Source of the DNA: an uncultured Polaribacter sp.
Lineage (GTDB): Bacteria; Bacteroidota; Bacteroidia; Flavobacteriales; Flavobacteriaceae
DNA: 64,000 bases
Assembly (NCBI GenBank): GCA_943846595.1
Contig: OX044355.1
Coordinates: 496,001 to 560,000 of the forward strand
Direction of reading: 5' to 3'
The notes under the pieces: model-generated
What the model saw: only the letters and a program-made list of their open reading frames with translations
What the model was told of the DNA's origin: nothing
Databases searched by the model: none
In this document: positions 9,229-18,394 of the stretch, piece after piece
How the letters are laid out: the number at the start of each line of letters is the position of its first letter
How positions within the stretch are numbered: the first letter of the stretch is position 1
Translations under genes and position numbers: made by a program

Positions 9229-9953
9229 TAACTAAATATAGTTTCTAAAATTGTTAGAGATTTTGGCTTTTTAAAGCCATCCAAATGTAATTCAAAATAT
9301 CGAATTATGATCTGCAAAAGCGCTTGTCTTTCTTGTTTGCTAAATAACACTTCCTCTATCTCATCAAAATTTATGCCTAACAGGGTTTTAAAGAGTACTA
9401 AATTTGTTTTTACAATAGCATTTTTGTCCGTAAACCCATTTGAAAAACTGCCTTCAGCCAAATTAAAACTAGTGGTTGTTTGTTGATCAACAAGATCTGG
9501 ATAAAACCCTAAGAATCGGGTTAAGTTTAACAAAAATAACAAATGAAAATTTGCAATTTTGTCATGCGCATCCAACCATAAAAAAGCTGTTTCGAGATAC
9601 TCAAACAAAACTGTATTCTCTTCTTCTTCTTGAATACTACTCGATAATATTTCAGACAAAAACAATACAATTGATTGCTTTACAATATCTGTATGAATTG
9701 ATTTATAAGGGTGAGAAATATGGACTTCTTTAAGTGAATGAAGATTTGATTTTTGCTTGTGATTTGCTTCTAAAGTGAGTTGGGTAAGTGGTTGGAAATA
9801 AGCCGCTTTTATCGATCCTTTTTTGTTTTTTAAAACACCGCGAATTAAATAGGTTTTTATTCCCAACTTTTCGGTGTAACATTTCACAATTAAACTAGAC
9901 TCACTATATTTTAAAGCACTTAGTACGATTGCTTTGGTGGTTAAAACTGCCAT
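9228..9953 (-). CDS. recO: DNA repair protein RecO
   Basis: Recombination mediator that loads RecA with RecR (RecF pathway). 241 residues: an N-terminal OB fold beginning TTKAIVLSALKYSESSLIVKCYT, then a helical RecO_C region. The opening strand pattern and G.KTYLIRGVLKNKKG are characteristic. Start and stop each share one base with the flanking genes, so it is tightly embedded in an operon with porZ upstream and the TonB receptor downstream. The adjacency to surface-protein genes is organisational and does not imply a shared function. Confidence 0.92.
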   Translation of the reverse strand: MAVLTTKAIVLSALKYSESSLIVKCYTEKLGIKTYLIRGVLKNKKGSIKAAYFQPLTQLTLEANHKQKSNLHSLKEVHISHPYKSIHTDIVKQSIVLFLSEILSSSIQEEEENTVLFEYLETAFLWLDAHDKIANFHLLFLLNLTRFLGFYPDLVDQQTTTSFNLAEGSFSNGFTDKNAIVKTNLVLFKTLLGINFDEIEEVLFSKQERQALLQIIIRYFELHLDGFKKPKSLTILETIFS

Positions 9954-12280
9954 TAGTTTACAATTGCAATTTTTGTGATGGACGTTTCTGAAGCATCATC
10001 ATTTGATAATAAAACGATATAGATTCCAGAAGCCACGGTATTCCCTGCGAGATTTTTTTTATTCCAAACCACCTTTCCTCCCTGTAATTGTTCTCCTTCC
10101 ACAACATTGGTTTCATAGACTAAATTCCCTGCAATATCTATAATTTTAACATTAGTCCCTTTTGGTAAATGGCTGCCATTTCTACCGTCTATAGTAATGA
10201 TTTCGTGATTTGTTAGTGCGGGATTTGGATAGGCATAAACAGCCCCTAGTGAAACGCCAAAAGGAGCAACATTACTGTTATAAGCAACAATTCCTTTGTC
10301 CGTAGCAAAATAGACCTTCCCGTTATTTTTGTCGACTTTAATTTTTAAAATTGTATTCGAAGGTAGAGGGGAATTGTTTGTGTTAAAATTTGCCAAGGTA
10401 TTTTGTCCACTAGGATTGGTATATAAAACACCACCGCTATCCGTACCAAACCATTTGTTCTCAGCCCCATCGATAGCGATGGTATTAATCGTTTGATCTC
10501 CTAATAATTTTTTAGCGACACCATCGTCTAAAATAATTACTGGTGTTGCAGCTTCATCTGGAGAATCTACCTCAAATACATTGGCAGCATTGTTAAAAAC
10601 TACAAGGCCAGATTTTGTCCCTAACCAAGCCCTATTATTTCGATCAACGGCAATTGTTCTTACATTTAGATCGGGTAAATTTCCAGAATCTACTCCTGTA
10701 TTTAAGGCTATTTTTCGGTTGCCACTTTCATTATAAATATAGACTCCATTTCTTCGAGTACCAATCCAAACACTATTACTTCGGTCTAGGACCACTTCAT
10801 TTAGACCCGCAGCAGCAGATGTTTTAATACTGCTTAAATCTACAGAACTCCATTGAGCATTTGCTGATAATTTTTTTAATTCTTCGGCGGTTTGATAGTT
10901 GGTTGCCCAAAGATTTCCTGAGGCATCAATTGCAGCACTACTAACTCGAATATTGATCGTAGGTAAAGAAACGGAAATCGGTTCAAAAGAGCTGTTTAAA
11001 TGGTTGTAAGTTTGCGTAACCACATCGTTTTCCACAACTAGCAAACCGCCTGTCGGGATTACATTGAGATCATTAGTGACGCCCAAGGCGCTAATATATA
11101 CCTTGTTTTCATTGTTCGGATCAATAGTTACATCGACCAAATCACGCGGTAAGGTTGGGTTGTATGGAGTGTTTACCCAATCTTCACCGTTAAAATGGGA
11201 AAACCCTTGCTTTTTTTGTATTGGCGTATATGTCGTATTATACCCTCCATACACAATCCACAAATGCTCATTATTAGCATCTATAGAAAAAACTTCATTT
11301 GACAAAGGACCTTCTGGGTGAATCTCTAAAAAATCGGAAGGTACTCTAAAACTTGTTTTTAAGATACCAAACTCTTTCGTCGCTAAATAGATCTCATTGC
11401 CTGCAACGAATGCAGTATTTAATGTGAAATCGAATTCAGAAGTTGTTGCTATCGTTGCAACCAAATTCATATTTAAATCAAAAACATTTGCCGATTTGTT
11501 TAAAGCTACCGACAAATGAGTAGCAGAATTTTTTAATCCTTTTATGGATTGAAAAAAATTGATTTGTGAAACCAAATTTGCGTCATTCAGTAGCAATAGT
11601 TCAGTGTCTGTAATCGTATATATTTCAGCATTAAAAACACGAATTGCCTTAAAACCTGTCCCTACAAAACGTTGTTCCCAGAAATTAAAATCGATCAGCA
11701 AATCATTATTTACATCTGCAGAAAAAATTCCATCATCTGTAGCGGCATATATGGTTTCATTAAAAATGAGGGTTTCATTAACGCGAACATCACTCGAATT
11801 ATTTCCGATAAAAAAAGTGTCTCCAAATTCTAAGTTTTCAATATCATACTCAACAATTGAAAAGGGTGTTGAAAGGTATAATTTGTTATTATATTCTGAA
11901 ATATGGTTGATGCTTTTTGCTCCATTTTGATTAAAACTTACAATGTCAGAAGAAATCGTGATGCTACCATCATGGTCTACAACTTCTATCAAACCGTTTT
12001 GATACCCGATTACCAATCGTTGAAAAGCAGCACTGTAATAAATAGCCGATGTGGTTTCTCCAGAAAGACCTTGTATTGAAGAAAATTTTTGAATCTGCTG
12101 CGAATTGGTATTGAAGGTAAAAACAGCATTGTCAGCCAATGCATAAATAACGGCATCCACCTTAACAAAATCTTTTACATTATTGTAAGAATAAAAATCT
12201 TCCCAAGAAGCACTGTAGTCCGTTTGTCCGAAAATAGGAAACGAAAATAGGAAAAAGAATAAAAGGGTTATTTTTTTCAT
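9953..12280 (-). CDS. porZ: PorZ-like type IX secretion attachment-complex protein
   Basis: 775-residue secreted protein. Signal peptide (1-18, ending FGQ), then an N-terminal PorZ-type beta-propeller opening (SWEDFYSYNNVKDF) and two propellers rich in VWIGT/AWLGT/KWFGTDSGG blades across about 20-680. The C-terminal domain (about 685-775, YPNPA...IKIIDIAGNLV...ASGIYIV) is a type A T9SS sorting domain. In Porphyromonas, PorZ is part of the PorU/V/Q/Z surface complex that processes T9SS cargo and presents A-LPS. Gene length, propeller layout and the recO neighbour support PorZ over a two-component propeller sensor. Confidence 0.85.
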   Translation of the reverse strand: MKKITLLFFFLFSFPIFGQTDYSASWEDFYSYNNVKDFVKVDAVIYALADNAVFTFNTNSQQIQKFSSIQGLSGETTSAIYYSAAFQRLVIGYQNGLIEVVDHDGSITISSDIVSFNQNGAKSINHISEYNNKLYLSTPFSIVEYDIENLEFGDTFFIGNNSSDVRVNETLIFNETIYAATDDGIFSADVNNDLLIDFNFWEQRFVGTGFKAIRVFNAEIYTITDTELLLLNDANLVSQINFFQSIKGLKNSATHLSVALNKSANVFDLNMNLVATIATTSEFDFTLNTAFVAGNEIYLATKEFGILKTSFRVPSDFLEIHPEGPLSNEVFSIDANNEHLWIVYGGYNTTYTPIQKKQGFSHFNGEDWVNTPYNPTLPRDLVDVTIDPNNENKVYISALGVTNDLNVIPTGGLLVVENDVVTQTYNHLNSSFEPISVSLPTINIRVSSAAIDASGNLWATNYQTAEELKKLSANAQWSSVDLSSIKTSAAAGLNEVVLDRSNSVWIGTRRNGVYIYNESGNRKIALNTGVDSGNLPDLNVRTIAVDRNNRAWLGTKSGLVVFNNAANVFEVDSPDEAATPVIILDDGVAKKLLGDQTINTIAIDGAENKWFGTDSGGVLYTNPSGQNTLANFNTNNSPLPSNTILKIKVDKNNGKVYFATDKGIVAYNSNVAPFGVSLGAVYAYPNPALTNHEIITIDGRNGSHLPKGTNVKIIDIAGNLVYETNVVEGEQLQGGKVVWNKKNLAGNTVASGIYIVLLSNDDASETSITKIAIVN

Positions 12281-12297
12281 AGTGAGAATAAGGCTAT

Positions 12298-12305
12298 CAA
12301 AGATA
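12298..12305 (-). promoter_or_regulatory. Putative -7 element for the porZ-recO-receptor operon
   Basis: On the minus strand this reads TATCTTTG, a perfect TAnnTTTG, 17 bases upstream of the porZ ATG. No TTG -33 match at 17-23 bp was evident. Confidence 0.4.
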
Positions 12306-12366
12306 TTTATTTATTATTATATAACGGGAAAAATAAATACATTCGTACATTATAAAAATCTTTTTA

Positions 12367-12840
12367 ATGGCAGTAGAAATCGAACGAAAATTTTTAGTGA
12401 AAAACGATTCTTTTAAGAAGGCGTGTTTTGCAAAAAAAACAATAAAACAGGGCTACCTAAACTCCAACATGAACAGAACAGTTCGCATTAGAATTATTGA
12501 TGACAAGGCGTTTATGACCGTAAAAGGAAAATCGAATGCTGCTGGAACATCACGCTTTGAGTGGGAAAAGGAAATAGCCATTCTAGACGCTGAAGAATTA
12601 TTGCTGTTGTGTGAACCTACAAGGATCGAAAAAACGAGGTTTTATGTAAAAAGCGAGCAACATATTTTTGAAATTGATGTGTTTTTTGGAGACAATCTAG
12701 GATTAATTGTTGCAGAAATAGAATTGGAAGATGCAACTGAAACCTTTCAAAAACCCCTTTGGATTGGAGAAGAGGTTACGGGGAATGAGAAATACTACAA
12801 TTCAAAACTAAGTAAATTTCCATTTAAAGATTGGAAATAA
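12367..12840 (+). CDS. CYTH-domain triphosphate tunnel metalloenzyme
   Basis: 157-residue single-domain protein beginning with the CYTH signature EIERKFLV (residues 4-11). Alternating charged strands (TVRIRIIDDKAFMTVKG, SRFEWEKEI, RIEKTRFYV, FEIDVFFGDNLGLIVAEIEL) form the eight-stranded tunnel that binds triphosphate and divalent metal. Bacterial single-domain members usually hydrolyse inorganic triphosphate, and this is the most likely activity; adenylate cyclase or thiamine triphosphatase activity cannot be excluded. Convergent with trhA and divergent from porZ. Confidence 0.88.
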   Translation: MAVEIERKFLVKNDSFKKACFAKKTIKQGYLNSNMNRTVRIRIIDDKAFMTVKGKSNAAGTSRFEWEKEIAILDAEELLLLCEPTRIEKTRFYVKSEQHIFEIDVFFGDNLGLIVAEIELEDATETFQKPLWIGEEVTGNEKYYNSKLSKFPFKDWK

Positions 12841-12852
12841 AAAAACACTCCG

Positions 12853-13494
12853 TTAGTCTAAAAAATAAATACTCAAAAAGTGACTTAAACTGCCCAATAA
12901 AACAAAAACATGAAAAATAGCATGATTGTAAAGCAGTTTTTTTATGGAATACAAAATGGCACCTATAGTGTAAAAAATACCTCCCAAAATTAATAAATAA
13001 AGCCCATTTTCAGACAAACTATTTGCCAATGGCTTTGCAAAAAAAACTACTTGCCATCCCATTAACAAGTACATTGCTGTAGAAAGTTTGTCGTATTTTC
13101 CTGTGAAAAATAACTTTAGAATAATTCCGACAAGTGCAAAAAGCCAAACAAAAATAAATACATACCAGCCTAAAGAAGTGTCTAAAGCAACCAAACAAAA
13201 AGGGGTGTAACCTCCAGCAATTAAAACATAAATTGCTGCATGATCAAAAATATTTAGCTTTCTTCTAATGGTAGGGTTTTTGGCTGCGTGATAAAATGTA
13301 GAAGCGGCATAAAGCAGAATCAAACTGAGTCCATAGATAACAAAACTTGTTGGTTTCCAAAAACCATCATACGCAAACCCTTTAATGAGTAAAAAAGGAA
13401 ATGCAATCAGAGAAAGCACTAGCCCAAAACCATGAGAAAGGACGTTTAAAAATTCTTCTTTTTTACTGTAAATATAATTCAGTTGTTCGCTCAT
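12853..13494 (-). CDS. trhA: PAQR-family membrane protein (hemolysin III / TrhA)
   Basis: 213-residue protein with seven hydrophobic segments. The first motif EEFLNVLSHGFG, the helix AASTFYHAA with the S...H metal-site residues, and the C-terminal NHAIFHVFVLLGSLSHF with two further histidines are the conserved PAQR zinc-site pattern. TrhA-type proteins take part in membrane fluidity/energy homeostasis; the hemolysin name is historical. Its ATG shares one base with the plsC stop, so it is translationally coupled to a phospholipid-synthesis gene, consistent with a membrane-lipid role. Confidence 0.9.
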   Translation of the reverse strand: MSEQLNYIYSKKEEFLNVLSHGFGLVLSLIAFPFLLIKGFAYDGFWKPTSFVIYGLSLILLYAASTFYHAAKNPTIRRKLNIFDHAAIYVLIAGGYTPFCLVALDTSLGWYVFIFVWLFALVGIILKLFFTGKYDKLSTAMYLLMGWQVVFFAKPLANSLSENGLYLLILGGIFYTIGAILYSIKKLLYNHAIFHVFVLLGSLSHFLSIYFLD

Positions 13495-14258
13495 TAAATG
13501 TTTCTATTGGTATCTTTCATGTATTTTTTGTCGGCTAACAAATCGTTTTCTATGAGTGAAAAAAGAGTCTCTTTCAAGCTTTCTACATCTTCTGTCCCGA
13601 GTCCTTTTGTTTCTATAAATGGGTGCTGTTTTACTCTAAATAGACCGGGACTACCTTTGTAAATATCCCATGAAAAAAAACGCTTGCAATCGTAATAAAC
13701 TTGAGGTACAATAGGAATTTCATGTTCAATAGCCAGACTAAAAGCTCCGTTTTTAAAGGGCGCTAAAACAACCTCTTCTGTAGGCACTAATCCTTCAGGG
13801 AAAATAGCAATACTCGTTCCTTTTTGCAATCTTTTTTTGGCCATTTCATAAACCCGTTTTCTACTTTTTGGACTACTTCGATCAACCATAATAACGACTC
13901 TTCTATAAAAAAACCCAAAGATTGGAATCTTCACAAACTCTTTTTTGCCAACAAAAACAATTGGATTTTTACTAGAAGCAATTAAAATAAAAGGGTCCAT
14001 CAATGAACCGTGATTTGGACAAAACATATAACTCTTGGAGGGATCGATATGCTGATCAAACTGAAATTTTAACCGAAAACCCATTCCGTAAATAAGTACT
14101 TTGGCCCATAGTCGAATTAATTTCCAAAATTGTGGATAGGATTCCTCCTTTATTGTCAATATGAATAACAAAGGAGCCATTAAAATGATGGTGACGAAGA
14201 TTAAAAAATAGAACCAGAATCGCCAAAGTAAAAGAAAAGGTATTTTTATAAATTTCAT
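13494..14258 (-). CDS. plsC: 1-acyl-sn-glycerol-3-phosphate acyltransferase (PlsC family)
   Basis: Membrane enzyme adding the second acyl chain to lysophosphatidic acid. 254 residues, N-terminal transmembrane segment (about 10-35), then the acyltransferase domain: the HX4D catalytic motif is H83-G-S-L-M-D88, motif III FPEG is at 153-156 and motif IV IPIVPQVYY follows. Overlaps trhA by one base. Closest functional alternatives are other lysophospholipid or ornithine-lipid acyltransferases of the same fold. Confidence 0.9.
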   Translation of the reverse strand: MKFIKIPFLLLWRFWFYFLIFVTIILMAPLLFILTIKEESYPQFWKLIRLWAKVLIYGMGFRLKFQFDQHIDPSKSYMFCPNHGSLMDPFILIASSKNPIVFVGKKEFVKIPIFGFFYRRVVIMVDRSSPKSRKRVYEMAKKRLQKGTSIAIFPEGLVPTEEVVLAPFKNGAFSLAIEHEIPIVPQVYYDCKRFFSWDIYKGSPGLFRVKQHPFIETKGLGTEDVESLKETLFSLIENDLLADKKYMKDTNRNI

Positions 14259-14265
14259 ATACCGC

Positions 14266-14273
14266 CAAAAGTA
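14266..14273 (-). promoter_or_regulatory. Putative -7 element for plsC-trhA
   Basis: Minus strand TACTTTTG, matching TAnnTTTG, 7 bases upstream of the plsC ATG. This implies a very short leader. Back to back with the trpS promoter. Confidence 0.35.
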
Positions 14274-14292
14274 CTAATATTCTTTTGTTTGA

Positions 14293-14322
14293 TTGGTTTT
14301 CTGAAACAAAACCTTATTTTTG
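14293..14322 (+). promoter_or_regulatory. Promoter of trpS (TTG-N19-TATTTTTG)
   Basis: A TTG -33 box at 14293-14295 and TATTTTTG at 14315-14322 are separated by 19 bp, within the known Bacteroidota primary-sigma spacing. The leader would be about 50 nt. Confidence 0.55.
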
Positions 14323-14378
14323 TCATCGTAGTTGGTTTTAAGAACCCACTCATCCCTTAAAAAGAAAAACAAACAGCA

Positions 14379-15347
14379 ATGTCAAGAATTTTAACAGGCG
14401 TACAAAGTACAGGAACTCCACATTTAGGAAATTTATTAGGTGCGATCTTACCTGCCATCGAAATGGCAAACAATCCTACTAATGAATCTTTTCTTTTTAT
14501 TGCAGATTTGCATTCTCTGACACAAATAAAAGAAGGAACAACCCTCAGAGAAAACACTTACAGCACGGCTGCAACCTGGCTTGCGTGTGGACTGGATGTT
14601 GATAAGAGTGTTTTTTATAGACAAAGTGATGTTCCTGAAGTTACAGAATTGAGCTGGTATTTAAGTTGTTTTTTTCCGTATCAAAGGCTAACATTGGCGC
14701 ATAGTTTTAAAGACAAAGCAGATCGGTTGGGTGACGTAAACGCGGGCTTGTTTACCTACCCAATGTTAATGGCTGCGGATATTTTATTGTATGATGCAGA
14801 AATTGTACCCGTTGGAAAAGACCAACTCCAACATGTAGAAATGGCAAGAGATGTTGCCAACCGATTTAACCATTTAATTGGTGAAACACTTGTTGCGCCG
14901 CAAGCAAAAATTCAAGAGCACACAAAATTGGTTCCAGGGACCGACGGTGGAAAAATGAGTAAATCTAGAAATAACACCATCAATATATTTCTTTCCGATA
15001 AAAAATTACGCAAGCAAATTATGGGTATTAAAACCGATAGTTTGGCATTGGAAGATGTAAAAAACCCAGATACAGATACCATTTTTGCTCTCTATAAATT
15101 AATGGCTTCTCCATCAGAAACTGCGGAAATGCATGCCAATTATTTAGCAGGAAACTATGGATACGGGCATGCAAAACAAGCATTGTATGAACTAATCATT
15201 ACAAAATTCGCAACCATTAGAGCGCGCTATACACATTTTATGGACAACAAAAATGAAATTGACGATGCACTTGCTATTGGAAAACAAAAAGCAAAAAAAG
15301 TAGCTACAACAGTACTCCAAAAAGTAAGAACCAAAGTGGGGTATTAG
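14379..15347 (+). CDS. trpS: Tryptophan--tRNA ligase
   Basis: Class I aminoacyl-tRNA synthetase charging tRNA-Trp. 322 residues, normal for bacterial TrpRS. The HIGH-type motif is TGTPHLGN (11-18) and the KMSKS loop is at 192-196 (GTDGGKMSKSRNNT). ADLHSLT and GKDQLQHVEMARD are the tryptophan/ATP pocket segments of the family. Single gene with its own promoter, convergent with the DUF1761 gene. Confidence 0.97.
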   Translation: MSRILTGVQSTGTPHLGNLLGAILPAIEMANNPTNESFLFIADLHSLTQIKEGTTLRENTYSTAATWLACGLDVDKSVFYRQSDVPEVTELSWYLSCFFPYQRLTLAHSFKDKADRLGDVNAGLFTYPMLMAADILLYDAEIVPVGKDQLQHVEMARDVANRFNHLIGETLVAPQAKIQEHTKLVPGTDGGKMSKSRNNTINIFLSDKKLRKQIMGIKTDSLALEDVKNPDTDTIFALYKLMASPSETAEMHANYLAGNYGYGHAKQALYELIITKFATIRARYTHFMDNKNEIDDALAIGKQKAKKVATTVLQKVRTKVGY

Positions 15348-15363
15348 AAAAATTAGGGCTCCC

Positions 15364-15861
15364 TTACAACCATTGGCAAACAATACCGCCCATAATTGCG
15401 AATGTTACCATCCAGTATCCTGCATTGATCGTGACATACTTCACCGTTTTTTTCTCAAAGAGTGCGACAATAGATAAGATGGGAAGCACAAAAAAGATGC
15501 TGGTAGTTACTCCATGAAGGGCGCCATGTCCAAAAGTTCGAAAACGATCTCCATAGGTATTTATAAAGTCTTGAAAAAAGGCAAATCCTTCTCCGGTTTT
15601 CTCATTAAAACCGGGTTCTCCAGCTAATGTTGAATAGATTCCCGATTGATGAATAACAACAAACATTAAAAAGGAAGCAATGAAAAGACTGAACACATAA
15701 CTAATGATCAATATTTTAAACATATTAGTTCCCGCAAGCGATTCCTTTGTAAAACCCATTTCTTTCATCCAAGCATTGCCAAACAAAGGGCCATACCAAA
15801 CAAAGCCAATTACCATTGGCACTAAAGCTGCTAAAAACAGCACGTAAAAATTCATTTCCAT
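15364..15861 (-). CDS. DUF1761 family membrane protein
   Basis: 165 residues with four hydrophobic segments (about 5-24, 45-67, 115-133, 140-160). The N-terminal VPMVIGFVWYGPLFGNAWMKEMGF is the DUF1761 signature. A soluble loop of about 45 residues between the second and third helices contains HGALHGV at its end. Function is not known for the family. Single gene with a TAnnTTTG element upstream. Confidence 0.8.
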   Translation of the reverse strand: MEMNFYVLFLAALVPMVIGFVWYGPLFGNAWMKEMGFTKESLAGTNMFKILIISYVFSLFIASFLMFVVIHQSGIYSTLAGEPGFNEKTGEGFAFFQDFINTYGDRFRTFGHGALHGVTTSIFFVLPILSIVALFEKKTVKYVTINAGYWMVTFAIMGGIVCQWL

Positions 15862-15887
15862 GATGTAGATGTTTTTTAGTTGAATAT

Positions 15888-15895
15888 CAAATATA
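15888..15895 (-). promoter_or_regulatory. Putative -7 element for the DUF1761 gene
   Basis: Minus strand TATATTTG, a perfect TAnnTTTG, 26 bases upstream of ATG 15861. No TTG -33 box was found at the expected distance. Confidence 0.4.
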
Positions 15896-16051
15896 AGAAT
15901 AAGTTTGTAAATGTATGTTAATTATACCAAAAGCTACTCCCAAAAATTAACTTTTTTGAATATAAAAGCCAATCCTATTATAGGTCTCATGGGATATGGA
16001 TCTCTAAAATTTACGTTTCAAAAAATCTTATTTTGAATTTCAAAAAGGTGT

Positions 16052-17035
16052 TTATTGAATTTTCATTGACTTAGCAATGGCCTCCAGTTCAAAAACAAAT
16101 GCGCGTTTATTGATAGAAGGGGCGTAAGTAAAGCCCTCAAAAACGAGCAATCGGTTCTGCTGTTTATCAACCACGGTATAGTTGAGAAAAGGGCCCGCCA
16201 TAAAATCGTTTTTAACTTCCCATTTACCACGGGTTTCATAGGCTTTTTTACCAGCAATTTTTGCATCAAAAGTAACAGGAGTATACGCTTTTTCTGTAAT
16301 CATATACATGGTTAAAGAATCAGAACCTCGGATGTGTTTTTCTCCAATTTTGTTTCTTTCTGCAATAATTCGATCTGCAACAGTAGCTTCATCTCCCAAC
16401 GGCACGCTATAAACCAAAATATTATTACTTCCCGTTTTTGCAATTCCACTCATCAAATGATCGCGCAACCACAGAAAATATCCCGTATCTTCCACCGTTC
16501 TATATTTCGAGGGAATTGTAAAAGAAACCCCTAATTTTTGTAATGTTTTAAATTGTGCATCCGGCAATTTAGATTTCATGAAAATATTTTGAGTCGCTTT
16601 GATATCTGCTTGTCGAAAAGTGGCCAAGATCTCTTTTTCATGTTGCTTAAATACTCGAATGAGCCCTTCGTCATCTTTAGCAGAGATAGAAATTACCGTT
16701 TGTGGTTTTGCATAAACATTGTAACGGATAGAAAAAGTTTCTTTTTCATTTTCTTCAACGATAAACAGACTTCCAGAAGCTTTCATCATTGATCCAAAGG
16801 CATTAGGTGCTATCTGAGAAAGCGTCGTTGTTGGTTCTGGTTGGGGCAAACCAACGATGAGTTTTCCAAAAGAATTTCTAATTTCATCTCCAATAGCTCC
16901 CAGCCAATTGCTGGTTTTTACAACAACCATCACACGGTTGATTGCGCCTACAGCTGGTTTTTGCACGAAAGAATTTTTACTATCACAGCCTAATAAAAAT
17001 AGCATTGTAAAAAATAAATATCCTAATTTCTTCAT
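16052..17035 (-). CDS. DUF4837 family lipoprotein
   Basis: 327-residue predicted lipoprotein: signal sequence MKKLGYLFFTMLFLLGC with lipobox cysteine C17, then two similar alpha/beta halves. The segments AINRVMVVVKTSNWLGAIGDEIR, LFIVEENEKETFSIRYNVYAKPQTV and ENTGYFLWLRDHL-like motifs are typical of DUF4837, a family found mainly in Bacteroidota and often next to lytic transglycosylase or LysM genes. The frame extends 21 codons upstream, but the lipoprotein signal fixes the start at 17035. Follows the lytic transglycosylase gene, so an envelope role is inferred; biochemical function unknown. Confidence 0.85.
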   Translation of the reverse strand: MKKLGYLFFTMLFLLGCDSKNSFVQKPAVGAINRVMVVVKTSNWLGAIGDEIRNSFGKLIVGLPQPEPTTTLSQIAPNAFGSMMKASGSLFIVEENEKETFSIRYNVYAKPQTVISISAKDDEGLIRVFKQHEKEILATFRQADIKATQNIFMKSKLPDAQFKTLQKLGVSFTIPSKYRTVEDTGYFLWLRDHLMSGIAKTGSNNILVYSVPLGDEATVADRIIAERNKIGEKHIRGSDSLTMYMITEKAYTPVTFDAKIAGKKAYETRGKWEVKNDFMAGPFLNYTVVDKQQNRLLVFEGFTYAPSINKRAFVFELEAIAKSMKIQ

Positions 17036-17105
17036 GAATGTTGTTTTTAAATATATTTTTATTTTGTTTTTCTTTTTATAAATCAAAAAGTATTCCACTT
17101 TCCAG

Positions 17106-18386
17106 TTATGTTTTTGGAACCGCTATTTTTTTTGGATAAATGCTTAATCTTTGCCCTATCCGTAAACGACTTGTCTTTAAACGATTCCAACGTTTTATAT
17201 CTCGAACTCGAACTCCAAAACGATTGGCAATCTTCCCTAAAAAGTCACCACTTCGAACTTTATAACGAATCCGTTTGTCCAGTTCAAAATACTTTGGCAA
17301 TGGTTTCTCTCTTTTTGCAGCATCTTCTTTTGCTAATGCATAAAGAGCCTCCTCATTTTCTATGAAAGACAAAGTGTTTTTTCTTGGAAGTGTAATGGCA
17401 TAATTTCTCCCTTTGACAAATGGAATCACATCGAGTTTAAAAGACGGATTTAAAAATTGAATTAACTCCGAATTGATCCCTGTTATTTCTGAAATTTGAT
17501 CAAAACTAATTGTTTTTTTAATCCGAATCGTATCGGTTTCAAAATGTCGAATTTGAAACTTTTCGGGAACAAGTTGATGTTCTTTTTGATATTCAAACAA
17601 ATACATGGTAGCATAAAATGCAGGAACATAGCTTGCAGTTTCTCTTGGTAAAAAAGGACGGATGTTCCAGTAATTTCGATAACCACCAGAGCGTTTTATT
17701 GCCTTTGCTACATTTCCTGGTCCTGAATTATAAGCGGCTAAAGCCAAGTCCCAGTCTCCAAAAATAGTATATAAATCGGAGAGGTATTGACAGGCTGCAA
17801 TGGTTGATTTTAAAGGGTCTTGACGTTCATCTACATACGAGCTTACTTTTAACTTGTATTGTACGCCTGTTGGATACATAAACTGCCACAACCCTGTGGC
17901 ACCGACTCTTGATTTTGCTTTTGGATTTAATGCCGATTCTACAATTGCTAAATATTTCATTTCTAGCGGAATGTCATATTGATCTAGGTATTTTTCGAAC
18001 ATTGGGAAATAGTAGGAAGCCTTTGCCATTAGTGCCGGATAATACCTTTTTCGGTATTTTAGGTAGGACTTTATTACTTTTTTCAAAGCAGGGTTATATG
18101 CAATATGAAAAGGTGTTTTTGCATCAATTGTAGCCAATCTTTGTTTTAAAATCTGGGTAGATAAAGCAACATCTGTCACTGCTTTCTTATCCACATCATC
18201 CATTCTGTATTGTAAGGTATTGTACAAAGGAGATTTGTACTTCGAATCCATAAGTAAACTATCGATTAACACAATATCATAGTCAGAAAACAAGTCGGAA
18301 GAACTCATTTTTTTAGGGATGGAATCGTTTGCTGTTTCAGCAAAAATGGAGGTAGTAAAAAATAAAAGTAGGAGTAATTTTTTCAT
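17106..18386 (-). CDS. Membrane/secreted lytic transglycosylase with LysM domain (MltD-like)
   Basis: Cleaves peptidoglycan between MurNAc and GlcNAc, forming 1,6-anhydro ends. 426 residues from ATG 18386: signal peptide (1-17), helical N-terminal region, SLT domain (roughly 105-235) with the catalytic glutamate in AIVESALNP and the typical GATGLWQFM and LALAAYNSGPGNV motifs, a linker, and one C-terminal LysM (about 375-420, YKVRSGDFLGKIANRFGV). The frame continues upstream through the end of xth, but that extension lacks a signal and is rejected. Eight bases separate it from the xth stop, so it is co-transcribed after xth. Confidence 0.92.
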   Translation of the reverse strand: MKKLLLLLFFTTSIFAETANDSIPKKMSSSDLFSDYDIVLIDSLLMDSKYKSPLYNTLQYRMDDVDKKAVTDVALSTQILKQRLATIDAKTPFHIAYNPALKKVIKSYLKYRKRYYPALMAKASYYFPMFEKYLDQYDIPLEMKYLAIVESALNPKAKSRVGATGLWQFMYPTGVQYKLKVSSYVDERQDPLKSTIAACQYLSDLYTIFGDWDLALAAYNSGPGNVAKAIKRSGGYRNYWNIRPFLPRETASYVPAFYATMYLFEYQKEHQLVPEKFQIRHFETDTIRIKKTISFDQISEITGINSELIQFLNPSFKLDVIPFVKGRNYAITLPRKNTLSFIENEEALYALAKEDAAKREKPLPKYFELDKRIRYKVRSGDFLGKIANRFGVRVRDIKRWNRLKTSRLRIGQRLSIYPKKIAVPKT

Positions 18387-18394
18387 TATTGATT

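Noticed and set aside
16553..16792. Plus-strand frame of 79 codons inside the DUF4837 gene
   Set aside because: Antisense to a well-supported lipoprotein gene, composition biased and without family features; the same holds for other antisense frames such as 11559-11930, 37305-37616 and 61325-61732.
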